From positions 1 to 64,000 of the IMG/VR virus record IMGVR_UViG_3300023179_000065: 64,000 nt of DNA. One strand, written 5' to 3'. How positions within the stretch are numbered: the first letter of the stretch is position 1; each line of letters begins with the position of its first letter. The DNA is from a virus. Both the position numbers and the translations under genes were made by a program. This document shows, in pieces, positions 23,670 through 33,088 of this stretch. The notes under the pieces were generated by a model, which saw nothing but the letters and a program-made list of their open reading frames with translations, was not told the DNA's origin and searched no databases.

Positions 23670-24367
23670 AAAAAATCATTTAATGAAGTAAGAGGTATTA
23701 CCTTTTCCTTGCCTAAGCTATTCGTATATTTCACCTCATAGTAAAGCTTCGGCATAGTAGTAAGGAACTCTTGAATCTTCTCAAATGTCTTTAGATCTAG
23801 ATCAGATACAAACTCTAATACTTCATCGAAGCTATAATCAGAGGTTTTATAGACACCGTTTTCGTCGTAGATGCTTTCTACACAGTTTGCTATTACATTA
23901 AATACAGCTTCTGATTGTTCAGCATCGTCCATAGACAAAAGGGAAGTATCGACTGTAGGATATCTTAATATCATACCAGTGGTGCTATTAATTTCTACTT
24001 TGTTAGTATGGCCTTCGGTAGTCTTAATTTCTACTTCATCAAGATCTACTTGCACCTTGTACTTCTTATTGTCTTCTAAATCGCGATATGTTAATTCAAT
24101 AACAGTACCTATTGACTTGCCTCTCAACTTTAAAAAGAAATATTCTAAATCAAAAGAGGCAAAATTATCAATATCCACATTTTCTGTGACAATACAGTTA
24201 TTAATAACTTGCTTAATAGAATTAACAATTTCAGCTGTATCTTTACCAGACTGAGCCATAAGAAGAAGCTTTTCTTCTTTTACTAAGAAAGGGCGGTATT
24301 TAATTACTTTGCTATTTGATGGTAAAGTCAATTCATAAATTGGTACTGATAACTTAGGTAAAGCCAT
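23657..24367 (-). CDS. gp26: Baseplate hub / tail assembly protein gp26
   Basis: The 236-residue protein begins MALPKLSVPIYELTLPS and includes RPFLVKEEKLLLMAQSG and FFLKLRGKSIG, matching the T4 gp26 baseplate family. In T4, gp26 and gp51 are needed for hub assembly and are not major structural parts. The 3' end carries a slippery run of T's leading into the gp51 frame. Upstream, the gp54-like gene ends 9 bases away, with GGAG before the gp26 ATG. Confidence 0.8.
   Translation of the reverse strand: MALPKLSVPIYELTLPSNSKVIKYRPFLVKEEKLLLMAQSGKDTAEIVNSIKQVINNCIVTENVDIDNFASFDLEYFFLKLRGKSIGTVIELTYRDLEDNKKYKVQVDLDEVEIKTTEGHTNKVEINSTTGMILRYPTVDTSLLSMDDAEQSEAVFNVIANCVESIYDENGVYKTSDYSFDEVLEFVSDLDLKTFEKIQEFLTTMPKLYYEVKYTNSLGKEKVIPLTSLNDFFTLG
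23669..23675 (-). promoter_or_regulatory. Slippery heptamer for -1 frameshifting
   Basis: On the minus strand the gp26 frame reads GAT TTT TTT ACG near its end. The seven T's fit X-XXY-YYZ in the gp26 phase, and a -1 slip joins gp26 to the gp51 frame with no stop between. Confidence 0.6.
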
Positions 24368-24376
24368 AATAATCTC

Positions 24377-25300
24377 CTAGAATAAACCTCTAAGACCGCC
24401 TGTAGCTATCTTAGCATTGTTCACAACGTTAATAATATCTGCAACCCCGGTAGGCTTTCTTAATGAAGCAAGCGTCTGAACCGCGGTGCCAACCTGTATA
24501 AGTTTTTGTAAATTGGAAATACTTGCACCTTGATTTTGCAAAGCTGAATTAATATTAATTCTATCTAGAGTCCAGTTAAAGAAGGTAAATGTAACTGGTA
24601 TTCTCATAAAGCTATCATTTTCAGCCCAGCTAAGTTGGATATCCCCTAAAAAGATAGGATATGCATCATGTAATCTACAAATGATAATTTCTTGGTCTAC
24701 ATCATTAATACAAGTTATAAAGACATCTACTGCATAGTCTTCCTTGTATTCTACTTCATATGCACCTAAACCATTATATCCGGACACTGTAGTATTGTTA
24801 GGTAAGGTATCATACTTTATAATACCGTTTAACCAGGTATAAAAATGGTTATATACTTTGCCAGTATTATCTCCTATAAAGGAAAACGACTGGTCAGTAA
24901 ATATAGGAGCATATGGCTTCTTTTCTGTAGGCCCTACTCCATATCTTCTTATTTCAGATGTAGCAAGAGACACTCCAGGAAGTGAAGTTGACTCGCACAA
25001 CAAAGCTACAGTAGAATCAGTAATGATAGGAGAGTTGCCTGATGACGCACCTCTCATCATCTTAGGTACAGGTATACTAACATAGAATAGATTAGTTCTT
25101 GCTACTCCACCTAATCTATTAATAAGTGACCTAAAAGTTTCTACATTTCTAAGACTGTTATTATTTTGTGGTCTTCCATTTACAAAAGTATTTAAAGACT
25201 GTCTTAGAGATGGAGGTAGAAAATCTTGCAAAGCATTAGCTGTGCCTATTACATCTCTACCTTTTGAAATAGATTTACCGATTAAATCTGAAATAGCCAT
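24377..25300 (-). CDS. Tail tube initiator-like protein (gp54/gp19 fold)
   Basis: The 307-residue protein has the layout of T4 tail-tube family members: a central part with RTNLFYVSIPVP, CESTSLPGVSLATSEIRRYG, PIFTDQSFSFIGD, and a closing WAENDSFMRIPVTFTFFNW strand pair. Its length is near T4 gp54 (320 residues), the initiator on which tail tube polymerises. With gp48 encoded divergently nearby, gp54 is the best call. A minor tube protein is the alternative. Its start overlaps the upstream gene by one base. Confidence 0.6.
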   Translation of the reverse strand: MAISDLIGKSISKGRDVIGTANALQDFLPPSLRQSLNTFVNGRPQNNNSLRNVETFRSLINRLGGVARTNLFYVSIPVPKMMRGASSGNSPIITDSTVALLCESTSLPGVSLATSEIRRYGVGPTEKKPYAPIFTDQSFSFIGDNTGKVYNHFYTWLNGIIKYDTLPNNTTVSGYNGLGAYEVEYKEDYAVDVFITCINDVDQEIIICRLHDAYPIFLGDIQLSWAENDSFMRIPVTFTFFNWTLDRININSALQNQGASISNLQKLIQVGTAVQTLASLRKPTGVADIINVVNNAKIATGGLRGLF

Positions 25301-25899
25301 TACCTGTTTTCTCTTATTGTTTGTTTGCTATCTTTGTATACTGTGTTTACCGATGCACCAACAAACTTCTGTAAAGGTAAGAAAACTGCAATATCCCACT
25401 CGGCTGGTTCAATATATACAAATCTGGTCTTAACTTGTTTATTTAGATAGTGCTTTATACAAGGTTTGAAGTATCTAAACTTTGAAGCACTAGATAGAAT
25501 TTTGTAAGACATTCTGATTCTAGTGCTTTCATCCATTTTATCATTATTAACTAGTGGATACAAGTTATCTAATAGAACAGCTCTATATTGCAGAGGGAGA
25601 TAATGGAAGTTAAGACCCAGAAAACCATCCGGGGTCTTTTCAAAAGGAAAGACTAGAGGATATATGTCATAGTATGGTAATGTATCTTTAGTTTTAGGAT
25701 CATAGCCAAAAAGATAACATCTACCTGGTAAAACTTTAGTTCGATATCGATCTCTAGAGGAATTAATTACTCTTTGAGTATTTTGACTTCTTGTTCTAGA
25801 CGCTGCATCTCTTAGCCAATTTCTAGCTGTTTCAGCCTTTTCGTCTAATTTGCCTCTAGTAGCAGCATCTTGCAGTATTTTATTAAAAACGCTTGTCAT
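25300..25899 (-). CDS. Conserved T4-like morphogenesis protein, 199 aa
   Basis: A helical basic N-terminus (ATRGKLDEKAETARNWLRDA) precedes a domain with VLPGRCYLFGYDPKTKDTLP, YYDIYPLVFPFEKTPDGFLG and LNFHYLPLQYRAVLL. I know this pattern from exo-T4 phages, where it lies beside gp4. It might be the counterpart of the DNA-end protector gp2 or another head/tail completion factor, but I cannot confirm this. It overlaps gp4 by 4 bases. Confidence 0.5.
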   Translation of the reverse strand: MTSVFNKILQDAATRGKLDEKAETARNWLRDAASRTRSQNTQRVINSSRDRYRTKVLPGRCYLFGYDPKTKDTLPYYDIYPLVFPFEKTPDGFLGLNFHYLPLQYRAVLLDNLYPLVNNDKMDESTRIRMSYKILSSASKFRYFKPCIKHYLNKQVKTRFVYIEPAEWDIAVFLPLQKFVGASVNTVYKDSKQTIRENR

Positions 25900-26333
25900 T
25901 TTATTCCTAGTTCGTCCTCTGTAAGAACTTTAAACTGCCATTTTCTATCTTCACAGTATTCCATTGCTGCTTTCCATTTTGCACTATTAATGCCGTATGT
26001 AACTACTTCTCTTACATACCTTCTGGTAGGCTTTGCTTGTACTTTGGGCTCTATAGATTGCTTTTTAGGTTTTATTTCTACTACCACTGTTTCCGTAACG
26101 CCTTGCTTATTCAATTGCTTTACTAAAAAATCAGGATAGTATTTGTGAATTTTACCATCAATAGGGGAACGATAGGGGATACTAAACTCTTCACTTGCCC
26201 ACTGAAGCACGTTCTTGTGCTCATCTAAATATCTCATAAACTTAAGCTCCCATAGGCTTCTATAAATAATATTAGAAGGGTCGCCTAAGTACTTATTAGG
26301 ATTCTTTGGTTTAAAATAACCTTTATAGCTCAT
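25896..26333 (-). CDS. gp4: Head completion protein gp4
   Basis: The 145-residue protein shows the gp4 pattern: GYFKPKNPNKYLGDPSNIIY, RSLWELKFMRYLDEH, EFSIPYRSPIDGKIHKYYPD and VVEIKPKKQ. The Glu...Asp...Glu-x-Lys arrangement is that of a TnsA-like nuclease fold. In T4, gp4 acts with gp50 to finish DNA-filled heads before tail joining. Its start lies only six bases from the start of gp48 on the other strand, with no clear ribosome site for either. Confidence 0.85.
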   Translation of the reverse strand: MSYKGYFKPKNPNKYLGDPSNIIYRSLWELKFMRYLDEHKNVLQWASEEFSIPYRSPIDGKIHKYYPDFLVKQLNKQGVTETVVVEIKPKKQSIEPKVQAKPTRRYVREVVTYGINSAKWKAAMEYCEDRKWQFKVLTEDELGIK

Positions 26334-26339
26334 CTATTT

Positions 26340-27524
26340 ATGGCCTTCGACTACAATAATTTTTCTAATAAAACATCCATTGCCAGTCAATCTTCCGTTT
26401 CTTATAACGGAGATGGCGGCAAGACGACATACTTTGGCCCTTCTAGTACCGGAGCTTCAACCGGGCTTTCTAATGTATTTAATAATTTAGCTTCAAAGTT
26501 AGGGCTGTCTGGATTCTCCTCTTCAGGGTCTGTAAGTGGTGCTTTTAGTAGCTACGGCTCTGGTATAGTACCTCAACTTAAAGATAATCTAGGTGTGGCT
26601 TCTCCTATTAATTCCGACACACCAGAAAATTCTCCTAGCAAAACTAAATCGCCAGGAAGTCTACAATATCCTAAAGATGTAGGTAAATACTTTATTACCT
26701 TTACCTTTAAAGATCGCTTCCAATCATCACCTATTGCACCTAGAAGATTAGTGCCTAGTGTAACTATAACATTACCTATACCTGCTAATCTTCAAGAATC
26801 ATTTAACATGTCGTACTCAGACAAGCAGCTAGGCATGCTAGGGGTACTAGAAGAAGCCGGTTTAATGAATCAAGAGACTCTTAATAAGCTGTTTAACGGT
26901 TCAGCAGATCAAGCAGGCGCGGCAGCAAAGGATATTGGTAAAAAAGTGGCCGGTATAGCTACTGCAAGTGGTGGTGCAACTGCAGGATTATATGCAGTAA
27001 GACAAGCTGCTAGTACCCTAGGTTTAGAATCTGCAGGTGCTGCAATAGATAGAGTTACAGGAACGGTATTAAACCCATATCAAGAATTGCAGTTCGAAGG
27101 TGTATCTTTAAGAGAACATTCGTTTAGTTATACTTTCTCTCCTAATTCAAGAGCAGAAGCTGATTCACTTAAGAAAATTATTCGTACATTTAAAGAGAGA
27201 ATGCATCCAGAATTGAACGGTCTTCTTTTACAATTTCCAGACCAATGCAGTATAAAGCTATCATCTCCCTTTATCGATGAAGACTATTATTTTGTGCAGG
27301 ACTGCTATTTAAAAGGCATGACAGTAAATTATGCGCCATCTGGTACTCCAGCATTTACTAAAAACGGTGAGCATCCAGCAGAAATATCAATTTCATTACA
27401 GTTTGGCGAAATCAAGCCATTGTCAAGAAATACCTTTACGAAACTAGGTAATAGAGGCGCACAAGGTATTATTAAAGCAGGTAATGATTTTATTAACAAT
27501 GTCAATAAGCCGTCTAATAACTAA
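26340..27524 (+). CDS. gp48: Baseplate tail tube cap gp48
   Basis: The 394-residue protein has a Ser/Gly-rich head (residues 1-110) followed by VGKYFITFTFKDRFQSS, TITLPIPANLQESFNMSYS, and the tube-like domain FEGVSLREHSFSYTFSPNSR and EISISLQFGEIKPLSRN. Length and motifs fit T4 gp48, which caps the baseplate hub and starts the tail tube with gp54. It opens a long rightward baseplate operon. The next gene starts one base after its stop begins (overlap). Confidence 0.82.
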   Translation: MAFDYNNFSNKTSIASQSSVSYNGDGGKTTYFGPSSTGASTGLSNVFNNLASKLGLSGFSSSGSVSGAFSSYGSGIVPQLKDNLGVASPINSDTPENSPSKTKSPGSLQYPKDVGKYFITFTFKDRFQSSPIAPRRLVPSVTITLPIPANLQESFNMSYSDKQLGMLGVLEEAGLMNQETLNKLFNGSADQAGAAAKDIGKKVAGIATASGGATAGLYAVRQAASTLGLESAGAAIDRVTGTVLNPYQELQFEGVSLREHSFSYTFSPNSRAEADSLKKIIRTFKERMHPELNGLLLQFPDQCSIKLSSPFIDEDYYFVQDCYLKGMTVNYAPSGTPAFTKNGEHPAEISISLQFGEIKPLSRNTFTKLGNRGAQGIIKAGNDFINNVNKPSNN

Positions 27525-28396
27525 TGAATAATCTTTTTGAAAAATTTCCAGTTATTAATTATGCCAACAACATAGGCATTAATCTTTTAACAAAGTTAAA
27601 ATTTTCTGAGTCTTCTTTTAATAATTCGTCTTTATTTTATCCGTATACTATTAAAGAAGGTGAGAAGCCCGATCATGTAGCATTAAACTACTATGGTGAT
27701 GCCAGATATGTCTGGGTTGTTTATATGTGTAATAAGACTGTAGATCCATATTATGAATGGCCTCTAGATTCTTCTACCTTCGAACAATACATTGTTAAAA
27801 AATATGGCAGCGTTGCCAACGCAATTAATAAAACAGCATTTTATAGAGTATCATATCAAGATGACGATAGAATGCTAGCGACATCACAATTCGAAGACGA
27901 AGGTTTGTATCCCTCTGCAGTTAAGAAGTACTGGAGACCTGAAGTAAACGAACAAGGCACAACTATGTTCTATGTTCGTAAAGAATTAAATTGGGCGGTA
28001 GAAACTAACAAAGTAATATCGATGGACACCGACAATACTATTAGTTTCAGTGTGGGCGAGATTATTAAACAATCAAACACACAAGGCATTTCAGCTACAG
28101 GTAGTATTAAAAATATTGTAAGCAACACAGTCTTTATAAACCATATAGAAGGTCAATTTTTTAACACTAATAATACTATTAGTGTTATTACCGGTCAAGA
28201 GTCCGGTGCTACGGCAAATGTGCAAAGTATAACTTACGTTGCTAATACTATCAGCAACCTAGAAGCAGTATACTGGGAGCCAGTTAGCTTCTATACCTAT
28301 GAAGATGAGTTAAATTCTAGTAGAAAATTTATTAAGCTTATTGATAAAGCTTATATCGACAATATCGAAAAAGAAATATCTGATCTAGTATCATGA
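27524..28396 (+). CDS. gp53: Baseplate wedge protein gp53
   Basis: The 290-residue protein has the gp53 core: YTIKEGEKPDHVALNYYGDA, RYVWVVYMCNKTVDPYYEWP and STFEQYIVKKYGS. This region has a LysM-like fold in T4 gp53, which joins the six wedges around the hub. It is longer than T4 gp53 (about 196 residues) because of a C-terminal beta-rich insertion (TGSIKNIVSNTVFINHIEGQ). It overlaps gp27 by 4 bases. Confidence 0.85.
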   Translation: MNNLFEKFPVINYANNIGINLLTKLKFSESSFNNSSLFYPYTIKEGEKPDHVALNYYGDARYVWVVYMCNKTVDPYYEWPLDSSTFEQYIVKKYGSVANAINKTAFYRVSYQDDDRMLATSQFEDEGLYPSAVKKYWRPEVNEQGTTMFYVRKELNWAVETNKVISMDTDNTISFSVGEIIKQSNTQGISATGSIKNIVSNTVFINHIEGQFFNTNNTISVITGQESGATANVQSITYVANTISNLEAVYWEPVSFYTYEDELNSSRKFIKLIDKAYIDNIEKEISDLVS

Positions 28397-29646
28397 CTCT
28401 TTCATTTAAAGAAAATGGTGATGTAAAGATCTATGATATTAAAATCACCAATAGCAATGGATCAGATACTAAGGATATAAGAGGCCAAGTAAAGCAAGTA
28501 TCTATATACGAAGACTTGGAAGAGCCTACTTTATTTTGTGACATTTTAATTGACGATCAAATTGACCTAGTTACTAAGCTTCCTATTTTAGGGGAAGAGA
28601 CTGTTAGTATATCTTTTAAGTCACCATTCAGAGATGATATAATAACTTATAAACTAAGAGTTTTTAACATAAGCAGCGAAGCGGTAATAGAAAGCAATCT
28701 AGGTAAAGTTTATAAGCTTCAATGTGTGTCGTCTGATCACTTCAATGGCACTACAAAAAACGTTCAACGATATTATGAAGATACTATTGACAATATAGTC
28801 AAAGATATTCTTACAAATATTATAAAGACAGATAAAAAGCTTTTTATTGAGCAGACCAAAGGTATTATTAAATGGACTATGCCCAGATGCAAAGCTTTCG
28901 AAGCTATAGATTTGTTAAGGCAAAGAGCAATCTCCGCTAGTGCTAAAACCGGTGGTGTATTTGTGTTCTATGAAGATCAGTTAGGTTATCATTTTGTATC
29001 GTTGGAGACCCTTTTAGAAAAGGGCAAATCTACTATAGGAAGCAGAGTATTTACTTATTCTCCTGCTACCAAGGAAGACCCTCAAAGAGAAGCACACAAC
29101 TTTAGAAACTTAATAAACTTTGAGCATCTTAAAAAGACGGATACCGCAGGTAAGTTATCTGGCGGGGTGTTTAACAATATTACTAAGTCGTATGATATAC
29201 TGACTAAAGGTTTTGAGGAAGTTAAATTCAAGCTTACAGAACAAGCTGGTAAGATAGAAACTGGTCAAAATAAAAAAACTACACTACCAAACAGCGCAAG
29301 TTTTATAAACGATCAGTCATCCAATGATGCATATAAGTTCTTTGCTCCTAAAGACTCCAGTAAAAATCCAGACTTTATTGCTGACTATCTAAGCTATAAA
29401 CAGGCGTACGCAACGCTATTTAATCAGAATATTGTAAGAGGTTACGTGCACGGGGATAGTAATTTAAAAGCAGGGGATTTAATAGAATTAAAACTTCCCG
29501 ATACCTCTGGTATAAAAACATCAGATAAAAAAGATAGTAACTATTCAGGCAACTATATTCTTACTAAATTAAGACATTTTATCTACCTGGATGATGGTAG
29601 ATTTAAACATAGAGTTTCTTTTGATTGCAATAAGGTGGGTTGGTAA
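28393..29646 (+). CDS. gp27: Baseplate hub protein gp27
   Basis: The 417-residue protein matches the gp27 hub family: KQVSIYEDLEEPTLFCDILI, DRYKLQCVSSDH-like region (VYKLQCVSSDHFNGTTKNVQ), and a C-terminal VRGYVHGDSNLKAGDLIEL with a beta domain. gp27 trimers form the torus between tail tube and the gp5 needle. The stop overlaps the gp5 start (TAATG). Confidence 0.88.
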   Translation: MTLSFKENGDVKIYDIKITNSNGSDTKDIRGQVKQVSIYEDLEEPTLFCDILIDDQIDLVTKLPILGEETVSISFKSPFRDDIITYKLRVFNISSEAVIESNLGKVYKLQCVSSDHFNGTTKNVQRYYEDTIDNIVKDILTNIIKTDKKLFIEQTKGIIKWTMPRCKAFEAIDLLRQRAISASAKTGGVFVFYEDQLGYHFVSLETLLEKGKSTIGSRVFTYSPATKEDPQREAHNFRNLINFEHLKKTDTAGKLSGGVFNNITKSYDILTKGFEEVKFKLTEQAGKIETGQNKKTTLPNSASFINDQSSNDAYKFFAPKDSSKNPDFIADYLSYKQAYATLFNQNIVRGYVHGDSNLKAGDLIELKLPDTSGIKTSDKKDSNYSGNYILTKLRHFIYLDDGRFKHRVSFDCNKVGW

Positions 29647-30371
29647 TGACAACAGGATTATTAGGAAAAGAAGGTTTTACTTGGTTTATAGGTGTAGTCG
29701 AAGATAGAAACGATCCGCTTAAACTGGGTCGCGTTCGGGTTAGAATTTATAATGTTCACTCTGAAAATACATCACTTATAAAAACTACAGAATTGCCATG
29801 GGCAAATGTTCTTAATCCTATTAACAGTGCTAGTTTAAAAACTGTAGGTATATCGCCTACAGGCATTTTAGTAGGTACTACAGTAGTAGGATTCTTTATG
29901 GACGGTAATGACGGTAATAACCCTATTGTTATGGGAACGCTTGCAGGCATTCCAGGTAATAAGCAAGAGAATCACGATGTGCCTAAAGAGGCAAGAGAAA
30001 TTAATTCTATTAATAAAGAGCTTACTGGTCCGGAACCAGCTTCTGCATACGGTGCTAAATATCCCTATAACAAAGTCATTAGAACTGAGAGAGGGCATGT
30101 TATCGAAATAGATGACACCCCGGATAAAGAGCGTATTCATGTGTATCATAAATCAGGCACGTACACAGAAGTTAATAGCGTAGGGCGACATGTATCTAAA
30201 GTAGTCGATAATGATTTTGATATTGTAGTCAAGAATCGAGAAGTATGGATTGGCGGTAATGTCAATGTACGAGTAAAAGGGAATGTTAACATTTTAGTAG
30301 ACGGCACATACACCGTTGAATCTAAGGGTAACATGAAATTTAAAGCACCTAGAATAGATCTAAACCCATGA
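29646..30371 (+). CDS. gp5: Baseplate hub/needle protein gp5 without lysozyme domain
   Basis: The 241-residue protein starts with an OB fold (FTWFIGVVEDRNDPLKLGRV and RVRIYNVHSE), as in gp5/VgrG. After residue 130 it enters the beta-helix needle (GHVIEIDDTPDKERIHVYHK, then TEVNSVGRH, NVNVRVKGNVNILVDGTYTV). T4 gp5 has a lysozyme domain between these parts. Here none is present, and total length is less than half of T4 gp5. I used ATG 29646 and not a TTG six bases upstream. Confidence 0.88.
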   Translation: MTTGLLGKEGFTWFIGVVEDRNDPLKLGRVRVRIYNVHSENTSLIKTTELPWANVLNPINSASLKTVGISPTGILVGTTVVGFFMDGNDGNNPIVMGTLAGIPGNKQENHDVPKEAREINSINKELTGPEPASAYGAKYPYNKVIRTERGHVIEIDDTPDKERIHVYHKSGTYTEVNSVGRHVSKVVDNDFDIVVKNREVWIGGNVNVRVKGNVNILVDGTYTVESKGNMKFKAPRIDLNP

Positions 30372-30580
30372 TAAAAGGCAACTTTGTAATACTTAACGAG
30401 GGCAAGATTTTAAGCTTTCAAGATTATAACGATATTCCTTTAGTATTTGATAATCTTATCAGCTTTGAGCCAGCTACTCCAGAACCGCCTCATACAGATA
30501 TTGAGCATGGTCAAATGGAGCAATTTCAAACACTGTTTGAAGATCTTTTAAAAAGAGAAAGATATGCCGGCGGCAACTAG
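30368..30580 (+). CDS. Conserved small baseplate-cluster protein, 70 aa
   Basis: A small acidic protein lying between gp5 and the PAAR tip gene, overlapping both. Its middle is rich in Pro and acidic residues (FEPATPEPPHTDIEHGQMEQ) and its ends are helical. Similar small genes lie in the same place in exo-T4 phages. No function is known to me. Confidence 0.55.
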   Translation: MIKGNFVILNEGKILSFQDYNDIPLVFDNLISFEPATPEPPHTDIEHGQMEQFQTLFEDLLKRERYAGGN

Positions 30581-30857
30581 AATAGGTGATGCTGATGTTC
30601 CTCATTGCTCTGGTATGACTAGAGCTCAAGGGTCCCCTGACGTATATGTCAACGGTATTAAGTGGAGCCGCCAAGGTGACAATAATACCGTTCATAAAAA
30701 GCCAGGTGGTAGCTCATGCGGCTCTCATGCTGCACCTATTACTACCGGATCAAAATCAGTATTTGTAAACGGAAAGGGAGCAGGCCGAGTAGGTGACGCT
30801 ATTACTAGTTGCACCAAAGTAGCAGCTGGTTCGCCTAACGTGTTTGCAGGTGGTTAA
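30564..30857 (+). CDS. PAAR-repeat tail spike tip protein
   Basis: The 97-residue protein has the PAAR pattern: MPAATRIGDADVPHCSG, GSPDVYVNGIKWSRQGD, KSVFVNGKGAGRVGDAI and GSPNVFAGG. His and Cys residues at the loop ends (PHCSG, GSHAAP, TSCTK) would bind one metal ion at the apex. PAAR proteins sharpen the gp5 needle (gp5.4 in T4). It abuts gp25. Confidence 0.88.
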   Translation: MPAATRIGDADVPHCSGMTRAQGSPDVYVNGIKWSRQGDNNTVHKKPGGSSCGSHAAPITTGSKSVFVNGKGAGRVGDAITSCTKVAAGSPNVFAGG

Positions 30858-31283
30858 ATGGCAGTAGTTAAGCGTTCTACTCTCAAAGAAACCCAAAAGC
30901 AGAATATTTACTATTCTGACTTACAAACTAATCTTGCTATTCATCCTAATAAGAAGGATCTTACTAGAACCTTTAATGATGATGCGGTAAAGAGAAGTAT
31001 ACGAAATATATTGCTTACCAATAGAGGCGAGAAGCTAATGAACCCTCAATTTGGTAGCGACATAAGATCGTTATTATTTGAAAACATGACCCCTGTTACG
31101 GAAAGTTTACTTAAGGATTATGTTGCAAATGCTATTAGTAACTACGAGCCAAGAGCAAATGTTATTGCTATTAATGTTACTGCACTTTATGACTACGATG
31201 CTTATGCCATAACTGTTGTTTTTAGTGTAATAAATAAAAAGGAACCAATTACACTAGAGCTGCTTATTAACAGGATCCGTTAA
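30858..31283 (+). CDS. gp25: Baseplate wedge protein gp25
   Basis: The 141-residue protein fits the gp25/gpW fold: DDAVKRSIRNILLTNRGEKL, NPQFGSDIRSLLFENM and EPRANVIAINV. gp25 lies at the sheath-baseplate interface and starts sheath assembly in T4 and related contractile machines. Directly follows the PAAR gene and overlaps gp6. Confidence 0.92.
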   Translation: MAVVKRSTLKETQKQNIYYSDLQTNLAIHPNKKDLTRTFNDDAVKRSIRNILLTNRGEKLMNPQFGSDIRSLLFENMTPVTESLLKDYVANAISNYEPRANVIAINVTALYDYDAYAITVVFSVINKKEPITLELLINRIR

Positions 31284-33088
31284 TGTCAAATACAAGTATT
31301 AATCTAGTAGGTCTAGATTTTGAGACTATCAAAGGTAATTTAATAGATTATCTTAAAAGATCAGATTCGCCCTTTAAAGATGTTAATTTTGAAGGCTCGA
31401 ATATCTCTCAGCTCTTAGATGTGCTTTCATACAACACATATTTAAATTCCTACTATCTTAACATGGTAGGCAGTGAGATGTTTTTGGATTCAGCTCAGCT
31501 TAGAGAGAGCATCGTATCACATGCTAAAGAGCTAAATTACGTTCCTCGATCATTTACATCATCCTCAGCACACGTATCATTTAACATATACCCGTCTACG
31601 CCGCTTAATTCTATCTTAGTACCTAAGGGCACAACATTTACTACTAAACTAGGTAGTAACAGCTATACCTTTAGTACTGGAGAGAATCTAATCTTCAATT
31701 CTAGTTCTAACGGCGTTATTGTTATAGATGATTTAGAAATTTTTGAGGGTAATTACCTTACAGACACTTTTGTATTTGATTCCACTAATACAGCTCAACG
31801 TTTTGTGCTATCTAATCCTACTGTTGATACTAGAAGTATTAGTGTATTAGTTCTAGAAAATAGCGGCGCTAACACCTACACCTATAACAGAGCAACGTCA
31901 TTCTTAGGGGTAAATGCTAATACTAAATGTTACTTCCTACAAGCAGCCGAAAATTATCAATATGAAATACTTTTCGGGGACAATGTCATAGGAAGAAAGC
32001 CACTTAACGGGGCAACAGTTCTAGTTGAATATCGAGTATGTAATGGTGAATTGCCGAACGGATCATCAGCGTTTTTCTTAGACGGACCAATTCAGTCTCA
32101 GACTAATGTAAGTCCTATTGCTGTTATATCAGCTGCATCAGGTGGTAGCGTAAATGAATCTGATGATTCTATTAAGTATAATGCCCCACGTGCATACCAA
32201 AATCAAGAACGCGCAGTAACTACTAGTGACTACGAGAATCTTCTACTACAAAACTTCCCAGAAATACAAGCTATTTCAGCTTATGGCGGAGATACAGTTT
32301 CACCACCTCAATATGGTAAGGTCTTTATTTCTGTGGATGTGGTAGGCTCAGAAGGTACTCCAGAATTAACCAAAAGAAAATTCTACAACTTTATAAAGTC
32401 TAGATCACCTCTTTCGATTGACCCGGTTATAGTTGAGCCTGAATTTTTGTATGTAGAAGTTGCTTCCAACGTACAATACAATATTAATATTACATCTTTA
32501 AAAGATAACGATATAAAGTCCTTGGTTGCCTTAAGCATTAGTAATTTTAATCAAACCTATTTACAGAACTTTAAGAGCACTTTAAGATTTAGTAAATTTT
32601 TAAAGGTTATTGATGATACACATCCAAGCATTTTAAGTAATGAGACTACAGTTGTTCCATTCAAGTCTTTACAGCCTATACGTGGAGCTGAATATACAAC
32701 AACTATATCTTTTGGATACGCAATTACTAATAATATAATACAGGACATACCAGGAACCACCACACGCCCATTCAATGCAGTGCATAATATTAGATCTAGC
32801 GTCTTTAGAAAAAATAATGCAGATTATTTCTTAGAAGATGACGGGCAAGGTAATTTGTATACTATTACCCTACAAGGTAGCGATCATAAAAAGATTGCTA
32901 AGATAGGTACTGTTAATTATACTAGCGGCACTGTAAATATTTCTAATCTTATAATTGATGATTATACAGGGTCGGAAATTAAACTATACGCAACACCCGT
33001 ACATAAAGATATTAATTCAGACAAAAATGTTATACTTCTAATCAGAGATGAAGATGTAACTGTAACCGTTAGCCCGGTAAGAATCTAA
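31283..33088 (+). CDS. gp6: Baseplate wedge protein gp6 (baseplate J-like)
   Basis: The 601-residue protein has the gp6/gpJ elements: FEGSNISQLLDVLSYNTYLN, MFLDSAQLRESIVSHAKELN, YVPRSFTSS, and YQNQERAVTTSDYENLLLQN. gp6 forms the continuous inner ring of the baseplate that changes shape during contraction. Close in size to T4 gp6 (660 residues). It overlaps gp25 and gp7 at its ends. Confidence 0.9.
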   Translation: MSNTSINLVGLDFETIKGNLIDYLKRSDSPFKDVNFEGSNISQLLDVLSYNTYLNSYYLNMVGSEMFLDSAQLRESIVSHAKELNYVPRSFTSSSAHVSFNIYPSTPLNSILVPKGTTFTTKLGSNSYTFSTGENLIFNSSSNGVIVIDDLEIFEGNYLTDTFVFDSTNTAQRFVLSNPTVDTRSISVLVLENSGANTYTYNRATSFLGVNANTKCYFLQAAENYQYEILFGDNVIGRKPLNGATVLVEYRVCNGELPNGSSAFFLDGPIQSQTNVSPIAVISAASGGSVNESDDSIKYNAPRAYQNQERAVTTSDYENLLLQNFPEIQAISAYGGDTVSPPQYGKVFISVDVVGSEGTPELTKRKFYNFIKSRSPLSIDPVIVEPEFLYVEVASNVQYNINITSLKDNDIKSLVALSISNFNQTYLQNFKSTLRFSKFLKVIDDTHPSILSNETTVVPFKSLQPIRGAEYTTTISFGYAITNNIIQDIPGTTTRPFNAVHNIRSSVFRKNNADYFLEDDGQGNLYTITLQGSDHKKIAKIGTVNYTSGTVNISNLIIDDYTGSEIKLYATPVHKDINSDKNVILLIRDEDVTVTVSPVRI

